Shown one piece after another: positions 1-8,152 of a stretch of 64,000 bases of DNA. The stretch covers positions 7,582 through 71,581 of the forward strand of contig CAYJOP010000002.1 in NCBI GenBank assembly GCA_964371835.1, read 5' to 3'. The position numbers were made by a program, and so were the translations under genes. Under the pieces are notes generated by a model. The model worked only from the letters and a program-made list of their open reading frames with translations, ran no database searches and had not been told where the DNA came from. Source of the stretch: CAYJAD01 sp964371835 (lineage in GTDB: Bacteria; Desulfobacterota; Desulfovibrionia; Desulfovibrionales; Desulfovibrionaceae). Each line of letters opens with the position of its first letter. Position 1 is the first letter of the stretch.

Positions 1-398
1 ACTAAAAACTGCACAATGGTTAAGATTAAAAATACAACAGCACCCACCACAAAGTTACCACCAAGGGCAAATTCACCGAAAATGAAAATAATTTCACCAG
101 CATCAGCTTGTAGTAATATGAGGCGTGTGGTGGCAATGTTTAGCCCCAGACGAAACAGAGTGGTAAAAAGCAGCATGGTTGGAAATGATGAAAATTCAAG
201 GGCGTGCTTTACATACATGCTCATCATTAACATTAGAAAAGATAAGGCTAAGTTTGCTCCAATAAGAGCGTCAATGAGTGCCGTAGGCATGGGAATAATC
301 ATTAAAGCAATAACAACAATAACCAGAAAAACCATGTTAAGGTCATTATGTTTGGTTATGCCAATGACAGCTGAATTTAGTTTGTTTAGTACATTCAT
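1..398 (-). CDS. sctV: T3SS export-gate protein SctV (YscV/LcrD), N-terminal part
   Basis: Reading leftward from ATG at 398, the frame is open to the window edge and gives the first 132 residues. Hydrophobic segments at about 18-38 and 40-62 precede the family's most conserved stretch, including FPTMLLFTTLFRLGLN and IATTRLILL, then a further membrane segment. SctV/FlhA proteins form the nonameric export gate in the inner membrane, with a large cytosolic C-terminal domain; that domain lies outside the window. It starts 6 bp after the sctY stop and is the last gene seen of the sctW-sycN-sctX-sctY-sctV unit. The identification is firm; completeness cannot be judged. Confidence 0.95.
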   Translation of the reverse strand, partial: MNVLNKLNSAVIGITKHNDLNMVFLVIVVIALMIIPMPTALIDALIGANLALSFLMLMMSMYVKHALEFSSFPTMLLFTTLFRLGLNIATTRLILLQADAGEIIFIFGEFALGGNFVVGAVVFLILTIVQFL

Positions 399-404
399 TG
401 TAGT

Positions 405-761
405 TTATTGCTCGTTTAAGTGGTATGAGTATTGTGCAATGGCATTTTTGGATTCTTCTTCACGATTTTCCATTTTTAGGGCCTTGGCAAGTAATAGATA
501 TATAACGGCAGTTTTAGAAGATATTTCCATATTTTGCAACGCTATATGTATATATTTTAAAGATTCTCTAGCTTTATTTCTTTCAATGGCAATGAAGGCA
601 AGGGCTAAATATAATCTTGGCTGTATATTGTCCTTGGGGCTAATGGCGATGAGTGTTTTGTAAGCACGTTCTGCCTTATCCCAAAGGTTCATGCGTAAGA
701 ACAAAAAAGCCAAAACATGCAAGGAGGATTTATTATCTTTTCCAGAAAGGCTATAGCTCAT
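405..761 (-). CDS. sctY: T3SS YscY-like chaperone (SctY)
   Basis: A 118-residue protein with TPR-like helix pairs (for example AERAYKTLIAISPKDN and LYLALAFIAIERNKARESL). In Yersinia, YscY is 114 aa, binds YscX and helps its export and early export-gate function. The call rests on size, TPR-like character and position directly between sctX and sctV, the Yersinia order. I start at the ATG at 761, just past the sctX stop; an in-frame upstream ATG at 833 would overlap sctX by 71 bp and is less likely. Pairwise similarity to YscY is low by eye, so synteny carries much of the call. Confidence 0.75.
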   Translation of the reverse strand: MSYSLSGKDNKSSLHVLAFLFLRMNLWDKAERAYKTLIAISPKDNIQPRLYLALAFIAIERNKARESLKYIHIALQNMEISSKTAVIYLLLAKALKMENREEESKNAIAQYSYHLNEQ

Positions 762-762
762 C

Positions 763-1125
763 TTAGCCTCCAAGCATGAGGTTATAGTATGTGCGTAAAA
801 GATCTTCGTTTTCCAGTAAAGGAAAGAGGTCATTTCTTAAAAAATCCTGCACATCAGCATCGCTGGAATTTTTTAATTCTAAGGCACAAGTATGCAACAC
901 AGCTGAAAGCACATCACCACGCACAATTTCACCATCCCCCATATCAGGGCAGACAGCGTCTTCTATCATACTCTGAATATTTGGTAAGTTGTATGTGGAT
1001 TCAAGGCTGGCATCATAAATATTTGGCGTAGCAAATTGCTTAGCCGCAGGTAATTTATAATTGTCTTGATTTTCAATAATACTTTGAATACCAAGGTTGG
1101 GGTCAAATAAGTTAATTCCGCGCAT
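763..1125 (-). CDS. sctX: T3SS YscX-like early secreted protein (SctX)
   Basis: A 120-residue protein whose C-terminus (NEDLLRTYYNLMLGG) lines up with the C-terminus of Yersinia YscX (122 aa), and whose N-terminus is polar and disordered in character. YscX is exported early by the injectisome and binds YscY and YscV. YscX and YscY are known only from the Ysc lineage and near relatives, so this pair types the system. It sits between the SycN-like chaperone gene and sctY, 2 bp before the latter. Identification is by motif at the C-terminus, length and synteny. Confidence 0.8.
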   Translation of the reverse strand: MRGINLFDPNLGIQSIIENQDNYKLPAAKQFATPNIYDASLESTYNLPNIQSMIEDAVCPDMGDGEIVRGDVLSAVLHTCALELKNSSDADVQDFLRNDLFPLLENEDLLRTYYNLMLGG

Positions 1126-1133
1126 AGTGCCCT

Positions 1134-1502
1134 CTACTTATTAAATATTTTTGCAAGGTTGGCGTGTAGTATATGTATGGTATTTTCAAGTTCTGCCACT
1201 TGAACATTTTTTGAGTCCACGGTGCTTAGAAGCATGGCCCAACCACCATTAACCCCTCCGCGTATTTCTATGGCATGACCATGTCTATAGGAGCATGCTT
1301 CCAATATTTTGCGAGGAATATCACCCTCATATTCAGGATATGGCAAACTCAAGCAAATAAAGAGTTGCTCTTTGTCTTGGTCATGTTCAAGGTGCAAACG
1401 TCCTATATTTTCAATATCTAAACAAAGAAAGTTTTGCTCATTTAAACAGAGGTTATCAATGTTCATTCTTTGTCCAAACTCTTGTATTACAGTATCAAGC
1501 AT
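1134..1502 (-). CDS. sycN: SycN-like chaperone for SctW (YopN)
   Basis: A 122-residue class I T3SS chaperone-like protein. Its alternating strands (GRLHLEHDQDKEQLFICLSL) and the C-terminal helix match the CesT/SycN fold and are close to the corresponding part of Yersinia SycN (123 aa). SycN pairs with YscB to hold the gatekeeper YopN in the cytosol. Here the gene directly follows the gatekeeper gene, and a YscB candidate lies at 7739-8128, so both halves of the heterodimer seem present. No TyeA gene lies between sctW and this gene because TyeA is fused to SctW. Confidence 0.8.
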   Translation of the reverse strand: MLDTVIQEFGQRMNIDNLCLNEQNFLCLDIENIGRLHLEHDQDKEQLFICLSLPYPEYEGDIPRKILEACSYRHGHAIEIRGGVNGGWAMLLSTVDSKNVQVAELENTIHILHANLAKIFNK

Positions 1503-1523
1503 ATAAATCCCTTGGGCAAGCTA

Positions 1524-2663
1524 TTAGTCTAAGCTAGCTAAATATTCATCTTCGCGCTGTATGGCATCATCAAGGCTAACTTGGAATACGTCTAATATTT
1601 TACCAAATTCAGCATCTCCGTCATATAACAAAGCAGGAGTAGTGCGCACAGCCTTAAGCAAGTCTTGTAAAAATAAAACTTCAAGCTCTATACTGGGCGG
1701 ACGAACCTTTTTTACAATGTCGTCAACGTGCATTTTTCCAAGATAACGCTGCTTTGCAAGATCAAGCATGGCCTTTAATAAATCTTCAGAACTTAAAGGA
1801 CAATTGGTCTGCTCATGTACTTTTTCCCAACGCAACAAAACGTCAGAATAAATACTATGGGCACTTTGTAATAAGCGTACCTTCCCTAAATTATTAAAAA
1901 TTTGCTCAAGATGAACTATGTCCATGCTTGACCTATCTGAACCAATGTCTATGCTAAGACTATGATATAAAAAATCTATGCCTTGCTCAACATCAAGATG
2001 TTTCCATTTTTCCTGAATATTATTAAATACATCTTGAGCATCTTGGAAGTTAAATATTGTGTCTCTATAAAAGTCACGCAGTTCTGTGTCGCTTGCTAAA
2101 TCACTAAAATTTGCGGCTTCGGTGGAAGCAATTAAGCCGGAAACAATGAATTTACTTTGATTTGCCTCAAGGCTGTGCAAGGCTTCCATATATGCGCTAA
2201 GTCTGGCGTTTGTGTTATCATCTGTGGAGCTTGAGGACTCATTTTTCAGGTCATTAATGGCATCCAAAAGGGTTACCCAAGCATCACATGGGTCTTCAAA
2301 ATGCTCTAAGGCTTGCTCCAATATCCATTTACTTTCATAAGCTCTATTTGCTCGCAATGCGTCTTTAAATGCATCAATTTGTTTGGATTGTCCTGCTTGG
2401 TGCATCATTTCCTTATAGAGTTCTACTCTTTCAAGGTAGATGTCTTCAAGATGCTTTTTTTCTTTGCGCTCTTCAAGTTCAAATTCATCAGTGGTGTCTA
2501 CGGCAAAGGTCAGTTCTTCGGCAGCTTGGGCTAAAAGAGAAAGAGGGCTATGCACAGCGGCAACCCTTTGTCCCATAAATGCCCCTGTCTGTTGAGTGGC
2601 AGTGCCTGCACCAAGATGTGTGGTGTGTTGCACATTGCTTTGTATGTTAAAATTAATAGACAT
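1524..2663 (-). CDS. sctW: T3SS gatekeeper SctW, YopN-TyeA fusion
   Basis: A 379-residue protein, close to the sum of YopN (293) and TyeA (92). Residues 1-280 are helical with an acidic segment near 55-75, as in the YopN/InvE gatekeepers. The last 80 or so residues match TyeA: LAKQRYLGK, VLFLQDLLKAV and the terminal EDEYLASLD correspond to its first helix, central helix and acidic tail. Gatekeepers plug the export apparatus and set the order translocators before effectors. It is the first gene of the leftward unit, with a sigma-54 promoter 70-86 bp upstream. A natural fusion removes the translational coupling that joins the two in some Yersinia. Confidence 0.92.
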   Translation of the reverse strand: MSINFNIQSNVQHTTHLGAGTATQQTGAFMGQRVAAVHSPLSLLAQAAEELTFAVDTTDEFELEERKEKKHLEDIYLERVELYKEMMHQAGQSKQIDAFKDALRANRAYESKWILEQALEHFEDPCDAWVTLLDAINDLKNESSSSTDDNTNARLSAYMEALHSLEANQSKFIVSGLIASTEAANFSDLASDTELRDFYRDTIFNFQDAQDVFNNIQEKWKHLDVEQGIDFLYHSLSIDIGSDRSSMDIVHLEQIFNNLGKVRLLQSAHSIYSDVLLRWEKVHEQTNCPLSSEDLLKAMLDLAKQRYLGKMHVDDIVKKVRPPSIELEVLFLQDLLKAVRTTPALLYDGDAEFGKILDVFQVSLDDAIQREDEYLASLD

Positions 2664-2732
2664 ATCATCTCCGACTTTATTGCACTAAAAGCATAAGCAT
2701 CTTACTGCACAATTAGCATTTATTTTAATATT

Positions 2733-2749
2733 CTGCAAGCTATATGCCA
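2733..2749 (-). promoter_or_regulatory. Sigma-54 promoter of the sctW-sctV unit
   Basis: On the minus strand the sequence TGGCATATAGCTTGCAG has GG and GC exactly 12 bases apart, matching TGGCAC-N5-TTGCW at nearly every conserved position. The expected start of transcription is about 60 bp before the sctW ATG at 2663. The rightward T3SS unit and both large effector-like genes have the same kind of site. Confidence 0.8.
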
Positions 2750-2794
2750 AGTGGCACAAATTTCGTAAAGATTATTAATTTCTTTAAAATAAGA

Positions 2795-2876
2795 GTCCTG
2801 CACAATTATTTTTTAACTTTATTTTTGTGCTTTTGCAGTAAATTTGCATGTACTAGAAAATTTAGCTGTGCAGGAC
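2795..2876. repeat. AT-rich palindromic interspersed repeat, copy A
   Basis: Perfect 9-bp inverted ends, GTCCTGCAC (2795-2803) and GTGCAGGAC (2868-2876), bound an AT-rich core. The core reappears in inverted orientation at 42672-42795 and in part at 27110-27145. It lies in the divergent intergenic region 2664-3260, which otherwise holds two sigma-54 promoters, a second inverted repeat (GTTAACG 2899-2905 with CGTTAAC 2953-2959) and the putative activator site at 3092-3124. I see no gene in that region. Confidence 0.6.
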
Positions 2877-3091
2877 AAAAGACACAAAAAATCAATCAGT
2901 TAACGGCGAAGAAAAGCTCCGCCTATTCTTGATTTTTGGTCGCATTGCCCGTCGTTAACGCTCCAAAAGACTCAGCACAATAGATTGTGCAGTCTTAAAA
3001 TAGATTGTCTTAAAAGAGACTTAATTGATTTTAGTTGCGTAAAAAATGCAAATTCGCTATATTAATGAAAGTTAAGAATACAGTGTCCGCC

Positions 3092-3124
3092 AACGTTGTT
3101 TGCGGTTTTAACGCCAACAACGTT
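3092..3124. promoter_or_regulatory. Putative upstream activator site of the main T3SS promoter
   Basis: An imperfect inverted repeat, AACGTTGTTTGC (3092-3103) and GCCAACAACGTT (3113-3124), 11 of 12 positions complementary, is centred about 83 bp upstream of the -24 element at 3190. This is the usual place for an NtrC-family activator dimer. No activator gene is in the window, so the regulator is unknown. Confidence 0.4.
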
Positions 3125-3189
3125 CTCTGAAATAGAGTGCATGTGGCCGATAAGAGAAATATTACTTATAAAACAATTCATTAAACAAT

Positions 3190-3205
3190 TGGCCCAGAAT
3201 GTGCA
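3190..3205 (+). promoter_or_regulatory. Sigma-54 promoter of the main T3SS operon
   Basis: TGGCCCAGAATGTGCA has GG (3191-3192) and GC (3203-3204) 12 bases apart, with the flanking T and A expected for a -24/-12 promoter. Transcription would start near 3216, giving a leader of about 45 bases before the ATG at 3261. No good -35/-10 pair was seen closer to the gene. Confidence 0.75.
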
Positions 3206-3260
3206 GTACCTTTATCATGGTGCGCAGGGATTTTTATTATATTAAATAAGGGTGTGAAAA

Positions 3261-4181
3261 ATGACAACGATCAATAATAATCTAGTTACAAACAATTTAT
3301 CAGAAGATCCTGCTCCTAAGCGCTTTCTTCTGCTTGGTACAAAGGTTGCTATTTTGCAAATAAGCAAAGCCGCATCATGCAAGACTGTTGCTTTGGAGTA
3401 TATGGAGCAAATAAAAGAGTCACAAGCAAGGGCAAAGGAATGTTCAGAAATAATAGAGCTTGCCAACTCCATTCGTGTGACTGACCCAGAAGCCAAAGGT
3501 GATGACGAGTTTACAGTAATTGATGAAAAACTCATTCAGTATCTCAGGGATAATGGCATTGAAGTCCAGCCCTACAATGACCCTGACGCCATTGCTAAAA
3601 ATGATGCAAAAAAAGGATATACAGGCGATGATGCTGAAGCAAACGTCAGAAAAGATTTAATGAATTCCTTGAAAGAAATTTATTATACAGATGGTGATGG
3701 CAATTTTATCAGTCCCGATGGCAAGGTGATTTGCAGCATTGAATCTGTTGAAAAGGCTCTGGTTGATGGTGATATGGACCGTTATGAAACATTGGTTAAC
3801 AGTTTAGTAGTAAATATGAACTACTCCAATGTAGTAGGTTATGCCAGCGAGGAAGAATTTTTAAAGCTTAACCCCGACGGAGCAGGCAATTTAAACATAT
3901 TTAGAGAGTATATGAAGTGCGGAGAAAAATTCAATGTTCTCAAACTGGTTAGAGAAACTGGCCCATATGATAGTAATTTCCCTGATAATAAATGGGATTA
4001 TGCAGAGTGGGACGTGACAATCAAGTCATTAACTAACTTTCAAGAACAATTAACAACTTCAGTTCAAACTAATATGGTGATGATGCAAGATTTCATGGGG
4101 CAGTATAATTCATATACCCAAGGGGCAAACAAGTCTTGTACAGATACAGCAGCTTTCCTAACTGCAATGCTAACCACATAA
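3261..4181 (+). CDS. Secreted T3SS needle-tip or filament-like protein (LcrV-position)
   Basis: A 306-residue acidic protein without signal peptide or membrane segment, first gene of the main operon. An N-terminal helix pair (about 25-70) and a C-terminal helix ending in QDFMGQYNSYTQGANKS bracket a variable, Asp/Asn-rich middle. The C-terminal motif is shared with the next protein and resembles the C-terminal helix of the needle subunit in this same operon. Its place ahead of the LcrH/SctE/SctB genes and its length match LcrV (326 aa), while the two-helix design also fits EspA/SseB filaments. The middle contains a DGDGNFISPDG stretch like a calcium loop. Export through the T3SS is inferred; the family assignment is uncertain. 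Confidence 0.55.
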   Translation: MTTINNNLVTNNLSEDPAPKRFLLLGTKVAILQISKAASCKTVALEYMEQIKESQARAKECSEIIELANSIRVTDPEAKGDDEFTVIDEKLIQYLRDNGIEVQPYNDPDAIAKNDAKKGYTGDDAEANVRKDLMNSLKEIYYTDGDGNFISPDGKVICSIESVEKALVDGDMDRYETLVNSLVVNMNYSNVVGYASEEEFLKLNPDGAGNLNIFREYMKCGEKFNVLKLVRETGPYDSNFPDNKWDYAEWDVTIKSLTNFQEQLTTSVQTNMVMMQDFMGQYNSYTQGANKSCTDTAAFLTAMLTT

Positions 4182-4200
4182 AGGAATTACGAGGTAGAAT

Positions 4201-4797
4201 ATGTCAGATATAAATATAAATCAAGGTCTTACTGTCTCTACGCAGTTTGATATAGAAGAACAACCCACAGATAAAAAACCAATTGCCTATAAGTTTGCCA
4301 TGCTGCAATTGCAACAAGCAGAGCTTTGTAAAGTAGATGTGGAAGCTTATATGGAGAAAATTGAAGAGAGAGAAACAAATAAAAAAATAGCTGCAGCTAT
4401 CAGAGAACATGTAGATGACCAGCTTGCAAAATTTGACCCAGATTCTAATATCTATGAAGTAAACGACGAAGGTAAGATATATGTACATCATGCTATACGC
4501 GACACATTTACAGAATCAGGAGCAAATTATATTTTTATTTACGAATTTTTTGAAAAAATTGGCGTAGAAGTGCCTATTGAAAAGGATTCAAATGGATACT
4601 ACTACTATAAGGAAGCAGACGTTGAAGCCTTAAAGGCTAATATTGACCGTGCCATGAGTGAGCTTGAAAGTAGTGACAATACGGATATGATTTATCTGCA
4701 AGATGCTATGGGGCAATATAATTCATACTCTGCAGGTGCAGCCAAGACAATATCAGACTTATTTAATACAAATCAAACCATATCAAGAAATTTTTAG
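4201..4797 (+). CDS. Second secreted tip/filament-like protein, paralogue of the preceding one
   Basis: A 198-residue protein, the size of EspA or SseB. Like its 306-aa neighbour it has an N-terminal helix (FAMLQLQQAELCKVDVEAYM) and a C-terminal helix with the same signature, LQDAMGQYNSYSAGAAKT. The two share this N- and C-helix frame but have unrelated inserts, suggesting duplication followed by divergence of the exposed middle. There is no signal peptide. It lies 19 bp after the first paralogue and before the small coiled-coil gene. The role (filament, tip or accessory translocator) is inferred from position and architecture only. Confidence 0.5.
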   Translation: MSDININQGLTVSTQFDIEEQPTDKKPIAYKFAMLQLQQAELCKVDVEAYMEKIEERETNKKIAAAIREHVDDQLAKFDPDSNIYEVNDEGKIYVHHAIRDTFTESGANYIFIYEFFEKIGVEVPIEKDSNGYYYYKEADVEALKANIDRAMSELESSDNTDMIYLQDAMGQYNSYSAGAAKTISDLFNTNQTISRNF

Positions 4798-4806
4798 GGG
4801 GAAGCT

Positions 4807-5085
4807 ATGGCATTTGAAAAAGAAATTGCAGAACTTAAGGCAGAAATGGATCGCATTGATGCTGACTTTGAAGCCACAAAAAAAACCTTGGGTGCCACTG
4901 AGGAAGATATGCAAGAAGTTGCTAAAGCAGCACAGCAAGGTACGCTTGAGCCTGAGTTGCAAAAAATTTGGGATGCAGTTCAAAGCCATGCAAAAAGAGA
5001 TGGTGAGGAACGCGCCGCGCGTTTCAAGCAAAGTACAAGCAAACCGCAAAGACAAGTGCGAAGACAAGGCGCAATGCGTATATAA
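4807..5085 (+). CDS. Small coiled-coil protein, possible chaperone of the tip proteins
   Basis: A 92-residue highly charged protein with a continuous heptad-rich helix over residues 1-60 (FEKEIAELKAEMDRIDADF) and a basic tail. It sits between the secreted tip/filament-like genes and the LcrH chaperone, the place of LcrG (95 aa) in Yersinia and near that of SseA/CesA-type coiled-coil chaperones in SPI-2 and LEE. A good Shine-Dalgarno (AGGGGG) precedes the ATG. No sequence signature decides between these roles. Confidence 0.5.
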   Translation: MAFEKEIAELKAEMDRIDADFEATKKTLGATEEDMQEVAKAAQQGTLEPELQKIWDAVQSHAKRDGEERAARFKQSTSKPQRQVRRQGAMRI

Positions 5086-5105
5086 TTTAATTATAAGGAT
5101 ATTTT

Positions 5106-5591
5106 ATGACAACACAAACACAAAAAACAGAGTTTAGTGTAGAAGATTTTGAAAAAATTGTAACTGCCTTAGCTCAAGGTGTGCCACTGGGAACAATTGC
5201 TGGTGTTGAACCAGAGTTTTTAGAAGGATTATACAGCCTTGCATATAATTTTTATGGTAACAAAGATTACAAAAGTGCTTTAACTATTTTTCAAGCACTT
5301 TGCATGTATAAGCATAACGACTACCGCTTTTTGATGGGTTTTGGTGCGTGTAAGCAAGCCCTTGCAGACTATGAAGGCGCTCTTAATGTTTATGGTCTTG
5401 CCATGTTGCTAAGTGCTATTAGTAATCCTGAGCCATTTTATCATTCAGTTTTTTGCTTATTAAAACTTGGTAGGCAAGACGATGCCATTGAATTTCTAAA
5501 ACTTATTCCTGACGTTTGCGTGCAAGGCGATGATAAGCATGCCACAATTAAGGATAAGGCTCAAAAATTATTAACACAATTGACCGCCTAG
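5106..5591 (+). CDS. sycD: Translocator chaperone, LcrH/SycD family
   Basis: A 161-residue TPR chaperone. The family's order is visible: an N-terminal helix, GVPLGTIAGVEPEFLEGLYSL leading into the first TPR (YNFYGNKDYKSALTIFQAL), a second repeat (YRFLMGFGACKQALADYEGA) and a third (PEPFYHSVFCLLKLGRQDDA). Length is close to SycD (168 aa). Such class II chaperones bind the two pore-forming translocators in the cytosol, and those genes (sctE, sctB) follow directly. Confidence 0.93.
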   Translation: MTTQTQKTEFSVEDFEKIVTALAQGVPLGTIAGVEPEFLEGLYSLAYNFYGNKDYKSALTIFQALCMYKHNDYRFLMGFGACKQALADYEGALNVYGLAMLLSAISNPEPFYHSVFCLLKLGRQDDAIEFLKLIPDVCVQGDDKHATIKDKAQKLLTQLTA

Positions 5592-5600
5592 AGGTGGAAA

Positions 5601-6581
5601 ATGTCAAATTATGATAAATCCATAGGTTCAATTTCAAGTCCACAATATATTACTACGGATGATGTAGCTCCAAAACAAGGAAAGCTAGGCATTAATGATG
5701 AAACTCCACCGCCGCCACAGCCAAAAGCTGGCAATGACGATGATCAGCTACCATCATTAGCCATACCCATAGGCTCTGGCTTAAGTCTTGAAAATCTCAT
5801 GGCTGCCATTGGATATGAATCTAGAAGGCTTGCTTGCTTACAAGGCATAGAACGACTTGAAAATAAAGGCGAATTGAAAAAAATTATTGGTGAAAACCAA
5901 ATTGAAGAGCTTGGCGAAAGGGTTGAGGCATTTCAAAAGCAAAAAAAACTAGGCCCCATCATGAAAGCCCTATCTATTTGTGGTGTGATTGTGGGTGCCT
6001 TGGTAGGCATAGCTGGTTTATTTAGTGGTGGAGCAGGATTTGTACTTGCTGGAAGTATAATAAGCCTTGCCATGAGTGCCAATAGTATTGTTTCTTTAGC
6101 TACCGATGGTGAATACAGTATAGCCTCAGGGGTTTCTGAAATTGCCCAAGCCGCTGGAACATCAGAAGAAACTGGCCAGTATATTGGTGTGGGTGTGGAA
6201 TTATTCATAACTTTGCTAGCTGCTGCCCTAAGCTTTGGTGGAAGTATTGGTTCAAGTGGAGCCAAGATGGCAGAACTTAGCCCCAAATTAGCTCAAGCTG
6301 TTAAAGGCGGCACGGTGGTTAGTGGTACCATAAGCGTAACCTCAGGTGGTATGGGTATTGCTAATGCCATTTATGGCGAAGAAATAGCACAATCTGATGC
6401 TAGTGGAAAAGAACTTGATGCCATTTTAGAAGGTATAAGACTGGCCTTGGCAACAGAACAAGGTTTACTAGAAACAACTGTAGAAGCATCAAGCAAGCTT
6501 TTGGAAGATGTTTCAAAATTAATAGATGATTGTATGGCAACAAATATGGTTGTACAAGGTGCAAGCGGAGTTAAAGCTTAA
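5601..6581 (+). CDS. sctE: T3SS pore-forming translocator SctE (YopB/SseC-type)
   Basis: A 326-residue protein with a polar Pro-rich N-terminus (1-60), a helical region, and two long hydrophobic segments at about 115-165 and 195-215 made of Gly, Ala and Ile, then an amphipathic C-terminal region. Two such segments in a secreted protein without signal peptide is the mark of the YopB/IpaB/SseC class, which forms the host-membrane pore with SctB. It follows the SycD-type chaperone gene and precedes the second translocator. It is shorter than YopB (401 aa). Confidence 0.8.
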   Translation: MSNYDKSIGSISSPQYITTDDVAPKQGKLGINDETPPPPQPKAGNDDDQLPSLAIPIGSGLSLENLMAAIGYESRRLACLQGIERLENKGELKKIIGENQIEELGERVEAFQKQKKLGPIMKALSICGVIVGALVGIAGLFSGGAGFVLAGSIISLAMSANSIVSLATDGEYSIASGVSEIAQAAGTSEETGQYIGVGVELFITLLAAALSFGGSIGSSGAKMAELSPKLAQAVKGGTVVSGTISVTSGGMGIANAIYGEEIAQSDASGKELDAILEGIRLALATEQGLLETTVEASSKLLEDVSKLIDDCMATNMVVQGASGVKA

Positions 6582-6594
6582 CTTGGAGGATAAT

Positions 6595-7680
6595 ATGTCA
6601 ATTTCTGTAAATAATGCACAAAATGCAAATCTTTATGATTGCAATATAAATAATGATAACAAGCCTGTAGCAAAGTTGGACACAGTAGAACTGCCACCTC
6701 ATATTGAAGAAATATTTAATTCAGGCATTGGGGCTTTACCAATAATAATGAGCCCTGGAAAAAGCTTTGATAAGTTTATGGGATTTAAAAATCCACAAGC
6801 AGATGCAGATACTGGTTCACTTGACAATTATAAAGGAGAAGGCGGTATTGGGGCTGCCAAAAAATTTGACTTTACAGCTGTACCTTCGCTAGGTGCTACC
6901 ATGATGCAGTTTAATGTTGATTTTGCAAGTGAAATGCGCAGACAAAGTTCAGATAAACGAGCCATTGAAACAAATATGGTTGTAGAGCAAATGGAAAGTC
7001 AAGCTGCTACCATAATTTCCAAGGCGGCAACGCAAATGGCCATGGGTATTGTTTCTGGCACATTAAGCATTGCTCAAGGTATTGCATCAACTGCTGTGGT
7101 GGCAAAAGGCTCAAGCTCTAAAACAGACAGTTCAGCAACAAAACCTACCGATGTCCCAGATATTAAAACTACATCTTTGAAGTCTGATGTTGGTATGGAT
7201 GACGACCTTTCACTTGGAACAGAAATGAAAACTTTCAAGGTAACTGAAGGACCTCAAACTACGGCGGCCGCAGCAGAAAAAGCAGTTCCAGATGGAGAAC
7301 AAGATATATCGTTTGTTACTGATGAAATGACTGATGCAACTAAGGTTGCACCTTCTGCTGATAAAGGCGCCGCAGGCAAGTCTGAAGCGGAGATAAATGC
7401 AGAAGCTGCCAAAGCAACTCAGCTTAACCTAAAGGCTCAAAATATTAACATAATTATGGGAGCTCTTGTTAAAAATATAGATGCATCGAGTGATGGTGCT
7501 GGTTCAATTTTAGATGCTCAAAATAAAATTAAAGATAAAGATATTGAAATGTTAAAGAGTCTTATGGCTAGTCAAGAGAGTTTGGAAGGTGCATTAAAAG
7601 ATCTTGTTCAAAAGTCTTTATCCACCTATGAAGCCATGGCTGAGAGTTTGAACCAGACTCGCACTAAAATTATGGGCTAA
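6595..7680 (+). CDS. sctB: T3SS second translocator SctB (YopD/SseD-type)
   Basis: A 361-residue protein from the ATG at 6595, which has a strong GGAGG; an upstream in-frame ATG at 6526 lies inside sctE. One hydrophobic segment at about 140-175 (AMGIVSGTLSIAQGIASTAV) is followed by a low-complexity Ala/Lys/Asp region and a C-terminal coiled coil (250-360). This one-hydrophobic-segment pattern fits YopD/EspB/IpaC translocators. The phrase ATNMV near 125 recurs at the end of SctE, as expected for related helices. A 58-bp gap follows, with no promoter I could recognise. Confidence 0.72.
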   Translation: MSISVNNAQNANLYDCNINNDNKPVAKLDTVELPPHIEEIFNSGIGALPIIMSPGKSFDKFMGFKNPQADADTGSLDNYKGEGGIGAAKKFDFTAVPSLGATMMQFNVDFASEMRRQSSDKRAIETNMVVEQMESQAATIISKAATQMAMGIVSGTLSIAQGIASTAVVAKGSSSKTDSSATKPTDVPDIKTTSLKSDVGMDDDLSLGTEMKTFKVTEGPQTTAAAAEKAVPDGEQDISFVTDEMTDATKVAPSADKGAAGKSEAEINAEAAKATQLNLKAQNINIIMGALVKNIDASSDGAGSILDAQNKIKDKDIEMLKSLMASQESLEGALKDLVQKSLSTYEAMAESLNQTRTKIMG

Positions 7681-7738
7681 AGTTTAGCATAGTTATCATG
7701 CTCATAGTGCCCATAAATTAACGTAAAAAAAGAAAAAT

Positions 7739-8128
7739 ATGCACTTACAGTACATTACAAAAATAATAGCTCAGGCCGCTGGCTGGAAAGAGCAAGGCAT
7801 GTCTCAAAAAAATGAGGTATGCTTTGAGATTGAAGGTGATATTACCCTGAACATTCATTGCCCTGGGGGAGATTATGTATTTTTATATGGAAAACTTATG
7901 CATCTTCCTCCTCAAGGTCAAGCAATGCAAGAAATTTGCTCTAAAGTGGCGGGCATAGCCCTTGGCACTTGCAAAAAAATGCAAAGCAGTGTATCCATTT
8001 GTGATAATAGTATAATGATTGCGTTGAATATGAGCAATATAACTAGCGAATATGTTGTTAAAGAAAAAGCTAAAATTTTTTTGAATGAGCTTGTTTGGTG
8101 GAAGAAGCAACTAGCTTTGTTAAACTAA
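7739..8128 (+). CDS. Class I T3SS chaperone, YscB-like
   Basis: A 129-residue protein with CesT-family strand pattern (EVCFEIEGDITLNIHCPGGDYVFLYGKL) and a closing helix. It lies directly upstream of the secretin gene, exactly where yscB sits in Yersinia (yscB-yscC-yscD-yscE-yscF-yscG). YscB forms a heterodimer with SycN to chaperone YopN, and a SycN-like gene is present at 1134-1502. The functional pairing is inferred from synteny. No clear Shine-Dalgarno precedes the ATG. Confidence 0.72.
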   Translation: MHLQYITKIIAQAAGWKEQGMSQKNEVCFEIEGDITLNIHCPGGDYVFLYGKLMHLPPQGQAMQEICSKVAGIALGTCKKMQSSVSICDNSIMIALNMSNITSEYVVKEKAKIFLNELVWWKKQLALLN

Positions 8129-8152
8129 GCAATACAAGGCATTTGGAGTATT

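Noticed and set aside
16..663. A 215-codon open frame on the plus strand at the left edge
   Set aside because: It lies antisense to sctV and sctY, both supported by family motifs, and its own translation is low-complexity without any motif.
4703..5137. A 144-codon plus-strand frame across the tip and coiled-coil genes
   Set aside because: It overlaps two better-supported genes with ribosome sites and has a random, Lys/Gln-rich translation.
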